Shown in pieces: positions 33,330-41,719 of a DNA stretch of 60,685 nucleotides. Under the pieces are notes generated by a model that saw nothing but the letters and a program-made list of their open reading frames with translations, did no database searches and was not told the DNA's origin. The position numbers and the translations under genes were made by a program. The stretch is taken from positions 1 to 60,685 of the forward strand of contig DASQFD010000044.1 in the NCBI GenBank assembly GCA_035633255.1. The letters run 5' to 3'. Source of the DNA: DASQFD01 sp035633255. Its GTDB lineage: Bacteria; Actinomycetota; Actinomycetes; Actinomycetales; Dermatophilaceae. Within the stretch, counting starts at the first letter, position 1; each line of letters opens with the position of its first letter.

Positions 33330-33713
33330 ATGTGCGACGATGACGGCGTGACCCTCCCCCTGGCCACCGTGCCGCCGACCGCCGACGAGGCGTCGTGCTG
33401 CGTCGCCCTCACCGGTGGCGCCCTGGAGCCGGGAGAGGCCCAGCGCCTCGCCCGGTCGTTCAAGGCGCTCAGCGACCCGAACCGGGTGCGCCTGCTGTCC
33501 CTCATCGCTGCCAGCGAGACCGGGGAGGCGTGCGTCTGCGACCTCACCGACGTCCTCGGGCTGTCCCAGCCGACGGTCTCCCACCACATGCGCCAGCTCG
33601 TCCAGGCCGGGCTGGTGACGCGCGACCAGCGCGGCAGGTGGGCGCACTACGCGGTCGTGCCGGACGCGCTGGAGGCCCTGAGCCGCGCCCTCGCCGCAGC
33701 CCGTGCCGGCTGA
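33330..33713 (+). CDS. arsR: ArsR family metalloregulator
   Basis: A protein of 127 residues from ATG 33330, or 121 from GTG 33348. Winged helix-turn-helix: ALSDPNRVRLLSLIAASETG, then ACVCDLTDVLGLSQPTVSHH with a CxC arsenite-binding pair in the DNA-recognition region, then LVTRDQRGRWAHYAVVPDAL. Two more cysteines occur near the N-terminus (ASCCVAL). It should repress the divergent ars genes until As(III) binds. GTG 33348 is preceded by GACGAT 6 bases away, so a leaderless short form is possible. Both starts keep the full domain. Confidence 0.9.
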   Translation: MCDDDGVTLPLATVPPTADEASCCVALTGGALEPGEAQRLARSFKALSDPNRVRLLSLIAASETGEACVCDLTDVLGLSQPTVSHHMRQLVQAGLVTRDQRGRWAHYAVVPDALEALSRALAAARAG

Positions 33714-33762
33714 CCGAGGGGTCCGGGCGCGGCGGACCGTGGCGGTGCGGGATCCTGTGGTC

Positions 33763-34434
33763 ATGTCGGTCCCCGAGCTGCCCCCCTGGAGGTCGGTGCT
33801 CGTCGTCGTGGCGCACCCCGACGACGAGTCCTTCGGCCTCGGCGCGGTGCTGTCGGCGTTCGTCGCCGCCGGTGCCGAGGTCGACGTGCTCTGCCTGACG
33901 CACGGCGAGGCGTCGACCCTGCACGGCGTGGAGGGTGACCTCGCCACGCTCCGCGCGGCGGAGCTGAGGGCCGCGGCCGACGCCCTGGGCGTCACCCGCG
34001 TCGAGCTGCTCGACCTCCCCGACGCCGCCCTGGCCTCCCTGCCCGAGGAGTACCTGGTGGGGCCGGTGCTGGACGCGATCGCTCGGACCGGCGCGGACGG
34101 CATCCTCGCCTTCGACGTCGGAGGAGTGACCGGGCACCCGGACCACGTGACCGCCACCCGCGCGGCGGTGACGGCCGCGGAACGGCGGGACCTGCCCGTG
34201 CTCGGGTGGACGTTGCCGGCCGGCGTGGCCCGCCAGCTCTCCGAGGAGTTCGGCGCGGGGTTCCTCGGGCACTCCGAGGCCGAGACCGACGTCGTCCTGG
34301 CGGTCTCCCGGGCCCGCCAGCGGGCCGCGGTGGCGTGCCACCCGAGCCAGGCGGTGCCCGGGAGCGTGCTGTGGCGACGGCTCGACCTGCAGGGGGACGC
34401 CGAGCACCTGCGGTGGCTGCGCCGAGGCGGGTGA
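33763..34434 (+). CDS. PIG-L family N-acetylglucosamine-type deacetylase
   Basis: A 223-residue zinc deacetylase. The metal motifs are VVVAHPDDESFGLGAVL near residue 14 and GGVTGHPDHVTATRAAV near residue 127. Family members deacetylate GlcNAc-inositol (MshB, mycothiol synthesis), mycothiol conjugates (Mca) or other amino sugars. The position between arsR and the fluoride channel genes could reflect thiol metabolism needed for arsenate reduction, but that is inference. The ATG has a leaderless-type GATCCT box 6 bases upstream. The C-terminal half includes the usual CHPSQAVPG segment. Confidence 0.8.
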   Translation: MSVPELPPWRSVLVVVAHPDDESFGLGAVLSAFVAAGAEVDVLCLTHGEASTLHGVEGDLATLRAAELRAAADALGVTRVELLDLPDAALASLPEEYLVGPVLDAIARTGADGILAFDVGGVTGHPDHVTATRAAVTAAERRDLPVLGWTLPAGVARQLSEEFGAGFLGHSEAETDVVLAVSRARQRAAVACHPSQAVPGSVLWRRLDLQGDAEHLRWLRRGG

Positions 34435-34450
34435 GGGGCGCGACACGCCG

Positions 34451-34948
34451 ATGACCCCCTCCGCCGACGAGCCGACCCGGCGCCCGCCGGGCCTGGCGCA
34501 GACGGTGCGCGAGCGCCGTGACGTCCTCGCGGTGATCGCCGCCGGTGGCGCGCTCGGCAGCGCGGCGCGCTGGGCGCTCGGCACCGCCCTGCCGCACCGG
34601 CCGGGGGAGCTCCCGGTGGCGACGTGGCTCGAGAACGTCACCGGCGCCGCCGCCCTCGGTGTCCTCATGGTGCTGGTGACCGAGGTGTGGCCGGCGCGGC
34701 GCTACGTGCGGCCGTTCTGGGGCGTCGGCGTCCTCGGCGGCTACACCACCTTCTCCACCTACATGCTGGACACGCACGCCCTGTTCCTCGCCGGGCGGCC
34801 ACTCACGGCCGTCGGGTACTCGCTCGGAACCCTGCTGACCGGTCTGCCCGCCGCCTGGGCCGGCATCGCGGTGGCCCGGGCCCTGACCACCCGTTCCACC
34901 CGCCGCGCCGCACGGCGCGGCCGGCACACCACAGGGAGAGAGCAATGA
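34451..34948 (+). CDS. crcB: CrcB/Fluc family fluoride channel subunit
   Basis: A 165-residue four-helix membrane protein. Typical segments are VIAAGGALGSAARWALGTAL, PVATWLENVTGAAALGVLMV (Fluc usually has TLxxN at this point) and the GVLGGYTTFSTYMLDTHALF motif that lines the fluoride path. It exports F- as an antiparallel dimer. The N-terminal 25 residues are extended. The second crcB copy 380 bases downstream suggests a heterodimeric channel. It overlaps the DUF190 gene by 4 bases. No fluoride riboswitch is visible in the 16-base upstream gap. Confidence 0.9.
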   Translation: MTPSADEPTRRPPGLAQTVRERRDVLAVIAAGGALGSAARWALGTALPHRPGELPVATWLENVTGAAALGVLMVLVTEVWPARRYVRPFWGVGVLGGYTTFSTYMLDTHALFLAGRPLTAVGYSLGTLLTGLPAAWAGIAVARALTTRSTRRAARRGRHTTGREQ

Positions 34949-35331
34949 CCCTCCTCGGCCCCGCGACCCGGCTCACCATCGTGATCGGCGAGAGCGACCA
35001 GTGGCACCACCGCCCGCTGTACAGCGAGATCGTCCACCGGGCGCACGCCGCCGGCCTCGGCGGCGCCACGGTGCTGCACGGCATCGAGGGCTTCGGCAAG
35101 TCGAGCCGGATCCACACCACCCGACTGCTGTCCCTGAGCGAGGACCTGCCGGTGCTGATCCTCATCGTCTCCTCCTCCGCGAAGGTCAGGGCCTTCCTGC
35201 CCGAGGTGGAGAGCCTGGTGACCGAGGGGCTGGTCATGGTCGACGACGTCGAGGTGGTCAAGTACGCCGGCCGGCAGGACGCGCCGGCCGCGCCGGCCTC
35301 GCCGGGCAGCGCCGGGGAGGCCCCCGCATGA
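34945..35331 (+). CDS. DUF190 domain protein
   Basis: A 128-residue PII-like DUF190 protein, often found next to crcB. The family run is TIVIGESDQWHHRPLYSEIV, HRAHAAGLGGATVLHGIEGF, GKSSRIHTTRLLSLSEDLPV and VIIIVS-type strands ending VEVVKYA, with an Ala/Pro-rich tail. It probably modulates the fluoride channel by ligand binding; direct evidence is lacking. The ATG overlaps the upstream crcB stop and its end overlaps the next crcB start. Confidence 0.88.
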   Translation: MTLLGPATRLTIVIGESDQWHHRPLYSEIVHRAHAAGLGGATVLHGIEGFGKSSRIHTTRLLSLSEDLPVLILIVSSSAKVRAFLPEVESLVTEGLVMVDDVEVVKYAGRQDAPAAPASPGSAGEAPA

Positions 35332-35696
35332 CCCTCGTCCTCGTGCTCCTCGGCGGCGCGGTCGGCGCACCGCTGCGCTACCTCGTGGACCTGCACCTCT
35401 CCGCACCCCACGACAGCGTCCTGCCGTGGGGGACCCTCACCGTCAACGTCAGCGGGTCCCTGCTGCTCGGCCTGGTCGCCGGTGCCGTCACGGCCGGCGG
35501 CGCCCCGTCGTGGCTGCTCGCCCTCCTCGGCACCGGGCTGTGCGGGGCGCTGACGACGTTCTCCACCTTCGGCTACGAGACGGTCAGGCTGGTCCAGGAC
35601 CGGTCGTGGGGCCTGGCGCTGCTCAACGTCACCGGGTCGGTCCTCGCCAGCTATGCCGCGGTGGCCGCCGGCTGGTGGCTGGCCGGCCGCGCCTGA
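35328..35696 (+). CDS. crcB: CrcB/Fluc family fluoride channel subunit (second)
   Basis: A 122-residue four-helix protein: VLLGGAVGAPLRYLVDLHLS, then GTLTVNVSGSLLLGLVAGAV with the conserved Asn, then GLCGALTTFSTFGYETVRLV with the Phe-box and Thr-Thr. It is shorter and more typical than the first copy. The two subunits plus DUF190 form one coupled unit, as for two-gene Fluc systems of Gram-positive bacteria. Confidence 0.92.
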   Translation: MTLVLVLLGGAVGAPLRYLVDLHLSAPHDSVLPWGTLTVNVSGSLLLGLVAGAVTAGGAPSWLLALLGTGLCGALTTFSTFGYETVRLVQDRSWGLALLNVTGSVLASYAAVAAGWWLAGRA

Positions 35697-35780
35697 CGAG
35701 GGTCCGCCCCCCGGCGGAGCCCGGCGCGCCGGTGTGACGCGCGGAACCCCCCCAGCCCCTTTCGGCAGGGCGGCCGCGGC

Positions 35781-35810
35781 GAGACACTTCAAGAGTGGTT
35801 GAGATGTCTC
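35781..35810. promoter_or_regulatory. Operator of the second ArsR gene
   Basis: A 30-base imperfect palindrome: arms GAGACACTTCAA (35781-35792) and TTGAGATGTCTC (35799-35810) pair at 10 of 12 positions around 6 bases. It contains the ATG at 35804 and a possible -10 (AAGAGT, 35791-35796) seven bases before it. Binding here would block both the promoter and the start of a leaderless arsR message. Confidence 0.65.
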
Positions 35811-36106
35811 ACCCGTGGGGGCCCGAGCAGCGGGCGGCGCTGCTCGCCGTGGTAGCCGACCCCGTGCGCCTGCGGCTGGTGGAGCGGCTGGCCAGGTCCG
35901 GCACCCGGTGCGTGTGCGACCTGCAGGCCGATCCGCCGGTCCCGAGCAACCTGCTCAGCTACCACCTCAAGGTGCTGCGCGAGTCCGGGCTGGTGACGGC
36001 GGAGCGGCGCGGCCGGTGGGTGGACTACACGCTGGCCGAGGACGCGCTCGACCGGCTGCGGGCGGCCCTGCCGATCGGGACGCGGCCGCAGGAGCTGGCC
36101 CGATGA
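35804..36106 (+). CDS. ArsR family regulator (second)
   Basis: A 100-residue winged helix-turn-helix repressor. It has AVVADPVRLRLVERLARSGT, then CVCDLQADPPVPSNLLSYHL with the CxC metal-binding pair, and VLRESGLVTAERRGRWVDYT. ATG 35804 is preferred over GTG 35795 because of leaderless-type spacing. The stop overlaps the permease start (ATGA). It likely controls the permease and thioredoxin-like gene through the palindrome at its own start. Confidence 0.88.
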   Translation: MSHPWGPEQRAALLAVVADPVRLRLVERLARSGTRCVCDLQADPPVPSNLLSYHLKVLRESGLVTAERRGRWVDYTLAEDALDRLRAALPIGTRPQELAR

Positions 36107-37146
36107 CCGTGACCAGCCGGAGTCGGACGGACCGGGCCCTGTGGGTGCGGGTGGCCGTCGGGGCCGTCCTCTGGTTCGCTGCCTACCGGCTCAACGGCCC
36201 GTTCTGGACGTGGCTGGTCGGCGACGTCGCCGGCCTGGACCGCCAGCAGCGGGTCGGCGCGAGCATCCACTTCTTCCTCTATGACACGGTCAAGATCCTG
36301 CTGCTGCTGACCGGCCTGATGTTCGTCGTCGGGCTGCTGCGGGCCAGCCTGGACCTCGACCGGGCGCGCGCCTACCTCGAGGGCAAGGGGCTCGTCACCG
36401 GGCTGCTCCTCGCGGTCGCCCTGGGTGCCGTCACGCCGTTCTGCTCGTGCAGCTCCATCCCGCTCTTCCTCGGCTTCGTCGCGGCCGGCATCCCGCTCTC
36501 GGTGACCCTGACCTTCCTCCTCGCCTCGCCGCTGGTCAGCGAGATCGCGGCGATCATGATCGGCGACCAGTTCGGGTGGGGCGTGGCGACGGCATACGTG
36601 CTCGCCGGGTCGGGGCTGGCGCTGGGCATCGGCTGGGGCTTCTCCCGGCTGCGGCTGGACCGGTGGGTCGAGCCCCTCGTCTTCTCCACCCGGGTGGCGC
36701 AGCTGCGCGCGCAGGGCCACGTGCCGACGTGGCGGGAGCGGGTGGACGCGGCCGTGGCCGAGTCCAGGGAGGTCTTTGCCAGCGTGTGGAAGTGGGTCGT
36801 CCTCGGCGTCGCGGCCGGCGCCGCGATCCACGGCTGGGTGCCGGAGGACTTCTTCACCACGTATGCCGGCCCCGACAACCCCTTCGCCGTCCTCGTCGCC
36901 GCCGTCGCGGGCGTCCCGGTCTACGTCAACGGCGCCGGGGTGGTCCCGGTCGCCGAGGCGCTGTGGGCCAAGGGCATGTCGCTGGGGACGGTGATGGCCT
37001 TCACGATGAGCGCGATCGCGCTGTCCGTGCCGCAGGCGATCATGCTGCGCCGGGTCCTCAAGCCACCGCTGCTGGCCCTCTTCTTCGGCGCTGTCACCGC
37101 CGGCATCGTCGTCATCGGCTACCTCTTCAACGCCCTGTTCCCCTGA
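36103..37146 (+). CDS. ArsP-like permease (SO_0444/DUF318 family)
   Basis: A 347-residue membrane protein with about eight helices. The signature is AVTPFCSCSSIPLFLGFVAA near residue 110, with the paired cysteines that bind trivalent organoarsenicals in ArsP. It continues LTFLLASPLVSEIAAIMIGD and, in the second half, AGVPVYVNGAGVVPVAEALW followed by TMSAIALSVPQAIML. Possible substrates are methylarsenite or other soft metalloids. This suits a genome that also makes methylarsenicals through ArsM. It is coupled to the ArsR gene upstream. Confidence 0.85.
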   Translation: MTVTSRSRTDRALWVRVAVGAVLWFAAYRLNGPFWTWLVGDVAGLDRQQRVGASIHFFLYDTVKILLLLTGLMFVVGLLRASLDLDRARAYLEGKGLVTGLLLAVALGAVTPFCSCSSIPLFLGFVAAGIPLSVTLTFLLASPLVSEIAAIMIGDQFGWGVATAYVLAGSGLALGIGWGFSRLRLDRWVEPLVFSTRVAQLRAQGHVPTWRERVDAAVAESREVFASVWKWVVLGVAAGAAIHGWVPEDFFTTYAGPDNPFAVLVAAVAGVPVYVNGAGVVPVAEALWAKGMSLGTVMAFTMSAIALSVPQAIMLRRVLKPPLLALFFGAVTAGIVVIGYLFNALFP

Positions 37147-37172
37147 GCCCGCCACCCCCGAGAGGAGCCGCC

Positions 37173-37412
37173 GTGATCGTCAAGGTCCTCGGCCCCGGCT
37201 GCAAGAACTGCCACACCCTGGAGAAGAACACCCGGACGGCGCTGGCCGACCTCGGCCTCGACGCCACGGTCGAGCAGGTGACCGACTACGGGCAGATCGC
37301 CGGCTACGGCGTGCTGCGGACCCCCGGGCTGGTCGTCGACGAGGAGGTCGTCGTCTCCGGCCGGGTGCCCACGCCGCGCGAGCTCGCCGAGCTGCTCGCC
37401 GCCCGCCGCTGA
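37173..37412 (+). CDS. Small thioredoxin-like redox protein (MTH895 type)
   Basis: A 79-residue thioredoxin-fold protein with the active site KVLGPGCKNCHTLEKNTRTA (CxxC in GCKNC) and a cis-Pro strand GVLRTPGLVVDEEVVVSGRV. Members of this family are often encoded with DUF318/ArsP permeases, as here, 26 bases after the permease. It may reduce the permease substrate or its cysteines. GTG 37173 follows GAGAGGAGCC. Confidence 0.85.
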   Translation: MIVKVLGPGCKNCHTLEKNTRTALADLGLDATVEQVTDYGQIAGYGVLRTPGLVVDEEVVVSGRVPTPRELAELLAARR

Positions 37413-37439
37413 GGCGGCGCGGGCCTGCCCGCGCCTCGC

Positions 37440-38191
37440 TCAGCGGCGCGCCGGCCGCTCCCGCAGCGTCCAGGTGCGCACGTGGTCGAACTGCGCCGTG
37501 AACCCGGACGCCCCGTAGGACGCGAGCCCGATGCGCGCGCCGGGCAGGGAGTGGGTCCACGTGCCGCCCCTGACCCAGCGCCGCCCGTCCTGGCTGGTGT
37601 ATGCCGTGTAGCTCTCCGTGTCGCCCCCGGCCGCGGCCCGCTCGGCGCCCCGCAGGCGGTGCACGGCGATCCGCAGCCACGTCCACTCGGGACCGGGCGG
37701 GCCGACGACCGTGTTGCCGTAGCGCTTCCACCCGGTCGGCACGGGGCTGAGCTCCTTGCCGAACTCGGTCTGCCGGATGTTCCAGATGGAGGTGTTGGTG
37801 AGCTTGACGTAGTTGTCCGCGTCGTCGAGGACGAGCAGCCCGGCCTGGGCGTAGTTGAAGCAGCAGCCCTCGTCGGGGACGTCGACCTTGACCTTGGTCT
37901 CCACCACGCCGTCCCCCGGCACCCGGGGCGTCAGCGGGTTGTCGTACCAGCCGGGTTCCGGCCCCCCCGCGAGACCGGCCCAGTGGACGCGCCGCCGGCG
38001 GTCGAGGTGCCGCCGGTCGGGGTGCCGCCGGTCGAGGTGCCGGCGATCGCGGCCGGCGCGGCACCGGCATACCCGCTCGGTCGTGCGGCACCGGCATACC
38101 CGCTGGGAGCCAGCAGCGACAGCCCCGTGACCAGCGCGGTCACCGCCCCCAGCATCGCGGTGCGGCGAGGTGAACGTCCCCCGTGGCTCAT
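37440..38191 (-). pseudogene. Secreted DUF1349-like protein, frameshifted at a G homopolymer
   Basis: Two frames make one gene. From ATG 38191 comes a signal peptide (MSHGGRSPRRTAMLGAVTAL then VTGLSLLAPSGYAGAA) and a Gly/Thr/Ser-rich spacer with a duplicated PSGYAGAA unit. From about 37960 to 37440 the next frame encodes a concanavalin-like DUF1349 domain starting PEPGWYDNPLTPRVPG and including LTNTSIWNIRQTEFGKEL and SYTAYTSQDGRRWVRGGTW. The break is in a run of seven C on the plus strand (37962-37968); eight would restore one reading frame. It is either a sequencing indel, slippage-based switching or decay. Function: probably extracellular carbohydrate binding. Confidence 0.7.
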
Positions 38192-38511
38192 CGCTGCTCC
38201 CCTTCCGGCGCCGTTGGCGAGGAGGGGACGGTACTGCGCCGGCGGCGCGCGGCAGGACCTCCGATGCCCGGCAATCGCCGGCCGATGGTGCCTCCCGGTG
38301 CTCCGCGGGGAGTGACCGACGGGTTGGCGGGGTAGTCCGTCCTCAGGCGGGCACCGTGGGGCCCTGCCCCTCCGGACCGGCTCGACCACCGGCCCCCGTC
38401 CGTCACCGCCCCGCCCGTCCCTGCCCCCACGCCCGCCCCCGCCAGCCCGCCAGCCCGCCAGCCCGCCCCCCGCCAGCCCGCCCCGCCACGCCCGTCCCCG
38501 AAGGAAGACCC

Positions 38512-39581
38512 ATGCGCATCGTCGTCACCGGCGCCACCGGCAACGTGGGCACCGCCCTGCTCCGCCGCTGGCAGCGGTCCCCGGACGCGCCGGAGGTGGT
38601 CGGGATCGCCCGTCGCCTGCCACCGCCCGGCGCCGATCCGGAGCGGGTCGAGTGGGTCTCCGCCGACCTCAGCCGCGAGGAGAGCGCCGCCGCCCTGCGC
38701 ACCGCCTGCGAGGGCGCCGACGCCGTCGTGCACCTGGCGTGGGGCTTCCAGCCCTCACACCACCTGCGCTACCTCGAGGCGCTGGGGGTCGGCGGCACGG
38801 GTCGCGTGCTCGACGCCGTGGCCGCCGCCGGCGTCAGCCACCTCGTCCACATGTCCTCCCTGAGGGCCTACTCGCCGAAGGTGGACGACGCGCCGGTGGA
38901 CGAGACGTGGCCGACCGGCGGCGTACCGACCTCTCCCTACAGCCGCCACAAGGCGGCCGCCGAACGGCTGCTCGACGACTTCGAGGGCGCCCGTCACGAC
39001 ACGGTCGTCACCCGGCTCCGCCCGGGCATCGTCGGGCAGCGTGACGCCGGGAGCGCGCTGCTGCGCTACGGCCTCCCGGGCTGGCTGCCGGCCCGGGCCA
39101 TCGACCTGCTGCCGGTGCTGCCGGTCGACCGGGACCTGGTCATCCCCATGGTCCACTCCGACGACGTCGCCGCCGCGGTGGCGCTGGTGCTCGAACGCCG
39201 GGCGGGCGGCGCCTTCAACCTCGCGGCCGACCCGCCGCTCACCCGGGACGTCATCGCCGCGGTGCTCGGTGCCCGGGGGGTGCACGTCCCCTCGGCGCTC
39301 GTGCGGCTCGCGGTGAGCGGGTCGTGGCACGCCCGACTGCAGCAGCTCGACCCGGGGTGGATCGACCTGGCGTTCGCCCTGCCGCTGCTGGACTCCTCGA
39401 AGGCCTCCCGCGAGCTCGGGTGGGCACCGACCAAGGACGCCGTCGCGGTGCTCCGCGAGGTGGTCGACGGCATGCGCGAGACGGCGTCGGCCGCCACGCC
39501 GGTGCTCCGGCCGCGGACGGTGCTGGGGAACCTCAAGGACGCCGTCCGCTCCGGCCCGTGTTCTCGCGCGAGCGCTCCTGA
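38512..39581 (+). CDS. NAD-dependent epimerase/dehydratase (extended SDR), probable frameshift near its end
   Basis: About 355 residues. The Rossmann start is RIVVTGATGNVGTALLRRW, with VSADLSREESAAALRTACEG, the active-site YSRHKAAAERLLDDFEGARH and RLRPGIVGQRDAG. The frame has no stop for a further 3 kb. Adding one base near 39557 (C-run in GGCCCGTG) yields a natural end, SGPVFSRERS, with TGA at 39579-39581, just before the UbiA gene at 39608. An indel is therefore likely. A GAAGGAAG ribosome binding site precedes ATG 38512. It probably belongs to the downstream biosynthetic cluster or is a neighbour. Confidence 0.75.
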
Positions 39582-39607
39582 GCATGGGCATGAGGTAGAC
39601 AGTGCCC

Positions 39608-40504
39608 ATGGCCTCGACCGAGCCCGGCGCCGCAGCCGGCGGCGCGCCGGCCGCCGGTGGCGGGGTGCCGGCCGGCGCCGGCCCCCGGGCGCGGACCCCT
39701 GGGCCCGCCCTCGCGCTGGTGCGCGCCGCCCACGCCGGACCGACCCTTGTCGTCACGGCGGTCACCGCGCTGCTGGCGGTGGCGGCCGAGCTCCCCGCGC
39801 AGGCCGCGCTGGTGGTGACGGCTGCCGTGCTGGCGGGGCAGCTGACCATCGGGTGGGGCAACGACCTGCGCGACGCCGACCGGGACGCCGCGGTCGGCCG
39901 CTCCGACAAGCCGCTCGCCGCCGGGGAGCTGGACCGCGCGCTCGTGCGCCGCGCCCTCGGGGTGGCCGCCGCCGCCTGCGTGCTCCTCTCGCCCGCCGCC
40001 GGCTGGCGCAGCGCGGTGCTCCACCTCGGCCTGGTCGTGGCCTCCGGCCACGCCTACAACCTGCGCCTGAAGTCCACCGCCGCGTCCTGGCTGCCGTATG
40101 CCGTGGCCTTCGGGGCGCTGCCGGCGGTCGTCACCCGCGCCGGGCCCGACCCGAGGTGGCCGGCGCTGTACGTCGTCGTCGCCGGTGCCTGCCTCGGGGT
40201 GGGGGCGCACGTCCTCAACGCCCTCCCGGACCTCGCCGACGACGCCGCCACCGGTGTCCACGGGCTGCCCCACCGGCTGGGCGCCCGGCGGTCCCGGCTC
40301 CTCGCCGCCGCCCTGCTCGGGGGTGCGTCGCTGGCCACCGTGCTGGGGCCGCCCGGCCCACCTCGCGGCGCCGCCGTCCCCGCGCTCGCGGTGGCCGCCG
40401 CGCTGGTGGCCGGGACGCTGCTCGGCCGCGGGCGCGCCCCGTTCCTCGCCGCCATGGCCCTCGCCGTGCTCGACCTCGCCCTGCTGGCGGGGGCGACGGG
40501 GTGA
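39608..40504 (+). CDS. UbiA family prenyltransferase
   Basis: A 298-residue membrane enzyme with about 8-9 helices. The first Asp-rich motif is WGNDLRDADRDAAVGRSDKP (NDxxDxxxD type) near residue 80. The second region is HVLNALPDLADDAATGVHGL with NxxxDxxxD near residue 200. It attaches an isoprenoid chain to an aromatic or other acceptor. Location beside a geranylgeranyl-reductase-like flavoprotein and a type III PKS suggests prenylation of a polyketide-derived phenol. The first 35 residues are a low-complexity Gly/Ala/Pro extension. The stop overlaps the next start. Confidence 0.9.
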   Translation: MASTEPGAAAGGAPAAGGGVPAGAGPRARTPGPALALVRAAHAGPTLVVTAVTALLAVAAELPAQAALVVTAAVLAGQLTIGWGNDLRDADRDAAVGRSDKPLAAGELDRALVRRALGVAAAACVLLSPAAGWRSAVLHLGLVVASGHAYNLRLKSTAASWLPYAVAFGALPAVVTRAGPDPRWPALYVVVAGACLGVGAHVLNALPDLADDAATGVHGLPHRLGARRSRLLAAALLGGASLATVLGPPGPPRGAAVPALAVAAALVAGTLLGRGRAPFLAAMALAVLDLALLAGATG

Positions 40505-41719
40505 GTGCCGTCCCCGGTCCCTGGGACCTCGTCGTGGTCGGGGCCGGGCCGGCCGGCTCCGCGACGGCGCTCGGCGCCCGGCACGCCGACCCCGACCTGC
40601 GGGTGCTGCTGCTGGACCGCGCCGACTTCCCCCGCGACAAGGCCTGCGGTGACGGCGTCGCCCCGCAGGCCCTCGACGTGCTCGCGTCGGTGGGCGCCCG
40701 GGACCTGGTGGCCGACCTCCCGCCCATCCCCGAGCTGCGGCCGGAGCTCGGCCACTGCGGCGTGGCCCGCACGATGTCGCGACCCGCCCGGGTCGTGCCC
40801 CGCCGCGTCCTCGACGCCCGCCTGGTGGAGGCGGCCGTGGCCGCGGGCGCCGTGCTCCGGCGGCACCGCGTGCGGTCGCTGCGGGAGGCCGAGCGCGAGG
40901 TGGTCCTGGACGCGGGCCAGGTCCGCGGGCGGGTCGTCGTGGGCGCCGACGGCGCCCACTCCGTGGTCGCGCGCGCGCTCGGCGCCCGCCGCGGACCCCG
41001 GGCAGTGGCCCTGCGCGGGTACGCCCCGGTCGCCGAGGACCGGCGGGGGGCGCAGGTCATCGCCTTCGGCACCCGGCGGCAGCCGTCCTACGCGTGGTCC
41101 TTCGACCGCGGCGACGGCCTCGCCAACGTCGGCTACGGCGAGCCGGTGCGCCCCCGCGGCGACCGGCTGACCGGTGCCCAGATGCTCGAAGCGCTGGACG
41201 CGCTGCTGCCCGGCGCCGGCAGCGGCGGCAGCGAGTGGGTCGCCGCCCCGCTGCCCCTGTCGACGTGGCGTCCGCTGGAGCCCGGCCGCGGCCGCGTGCT
41301 GCTGGTCGGCGACGCGGCCGGGCTGGTCAACCCGCTGACCGGCGAGGGCATCTTCTACGCCGTGGCCACCGGCCTGCTCGCCGGCACCGCGGCCGCCCGC
41401 GCCCTGCGCACGGGAGCCGAGCCGGCACCGGAATACCAGCGGGACGTCCGGGCGCTCCTCGGCAGCCACCTGCGGCACACGGCCCTGGCCGCACGGCTGA
41501 GCCGCTCCCCCCCCCCCTCTGCTCGAGGCGGGGATCGCGGCCGCCGCCGAGGACCAGCGGGCCTTCGACGACCTCGTCGAGCTGGGGCTGGCCCGCGGCC
41601 GGATCACCCCGCACCTGCTCACCCGCCTGGGCCGCCACGTCCTCACCGGCGCCCTCCCCACCCCGTCCGAGTGGCCGGTCCCCCGGCGTCGCTCCCGTCC
41701 CGTCCAGGAGTCCACATGA
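40501..41719 (+). pseudogene. Geranylgeranyl-reductase-like flavoprotein, frameshifted in a C11 tract
   Basis: An FAD-dependent oxidoreductase of about 406 residues. FAD-binding motifs are DLVVVGAGPAGSATALGARH, the DKACGDGVAPQALDVLASVG segment, VVGADGAHSVVARALGAR and the VLLVGDAAGLVNPLTGEGIF motif typical of geranylgeranyl reductases. The frame breaks in an 11-base C run (41507-41517). The next frame continues LLEAGIAAAAEDQRAFDDLV and HLLTRLGRHVLTGALPTPSE, ending with a TGA that overlaps the PKS start. A C10 tract would restore a continuous protein. In the given sequence the frame reads straight into the PKS. Likely role: saturating the prenyl chain. Confidence 0.8.

Noticed and set aside
34435..34450. 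Fluoride riboswitch before crcB
   Set aside because: Only 16 bases separate the PIG-L and crcB genes, too little for the crcB motif, and no pseudoknot-like sequence is present.
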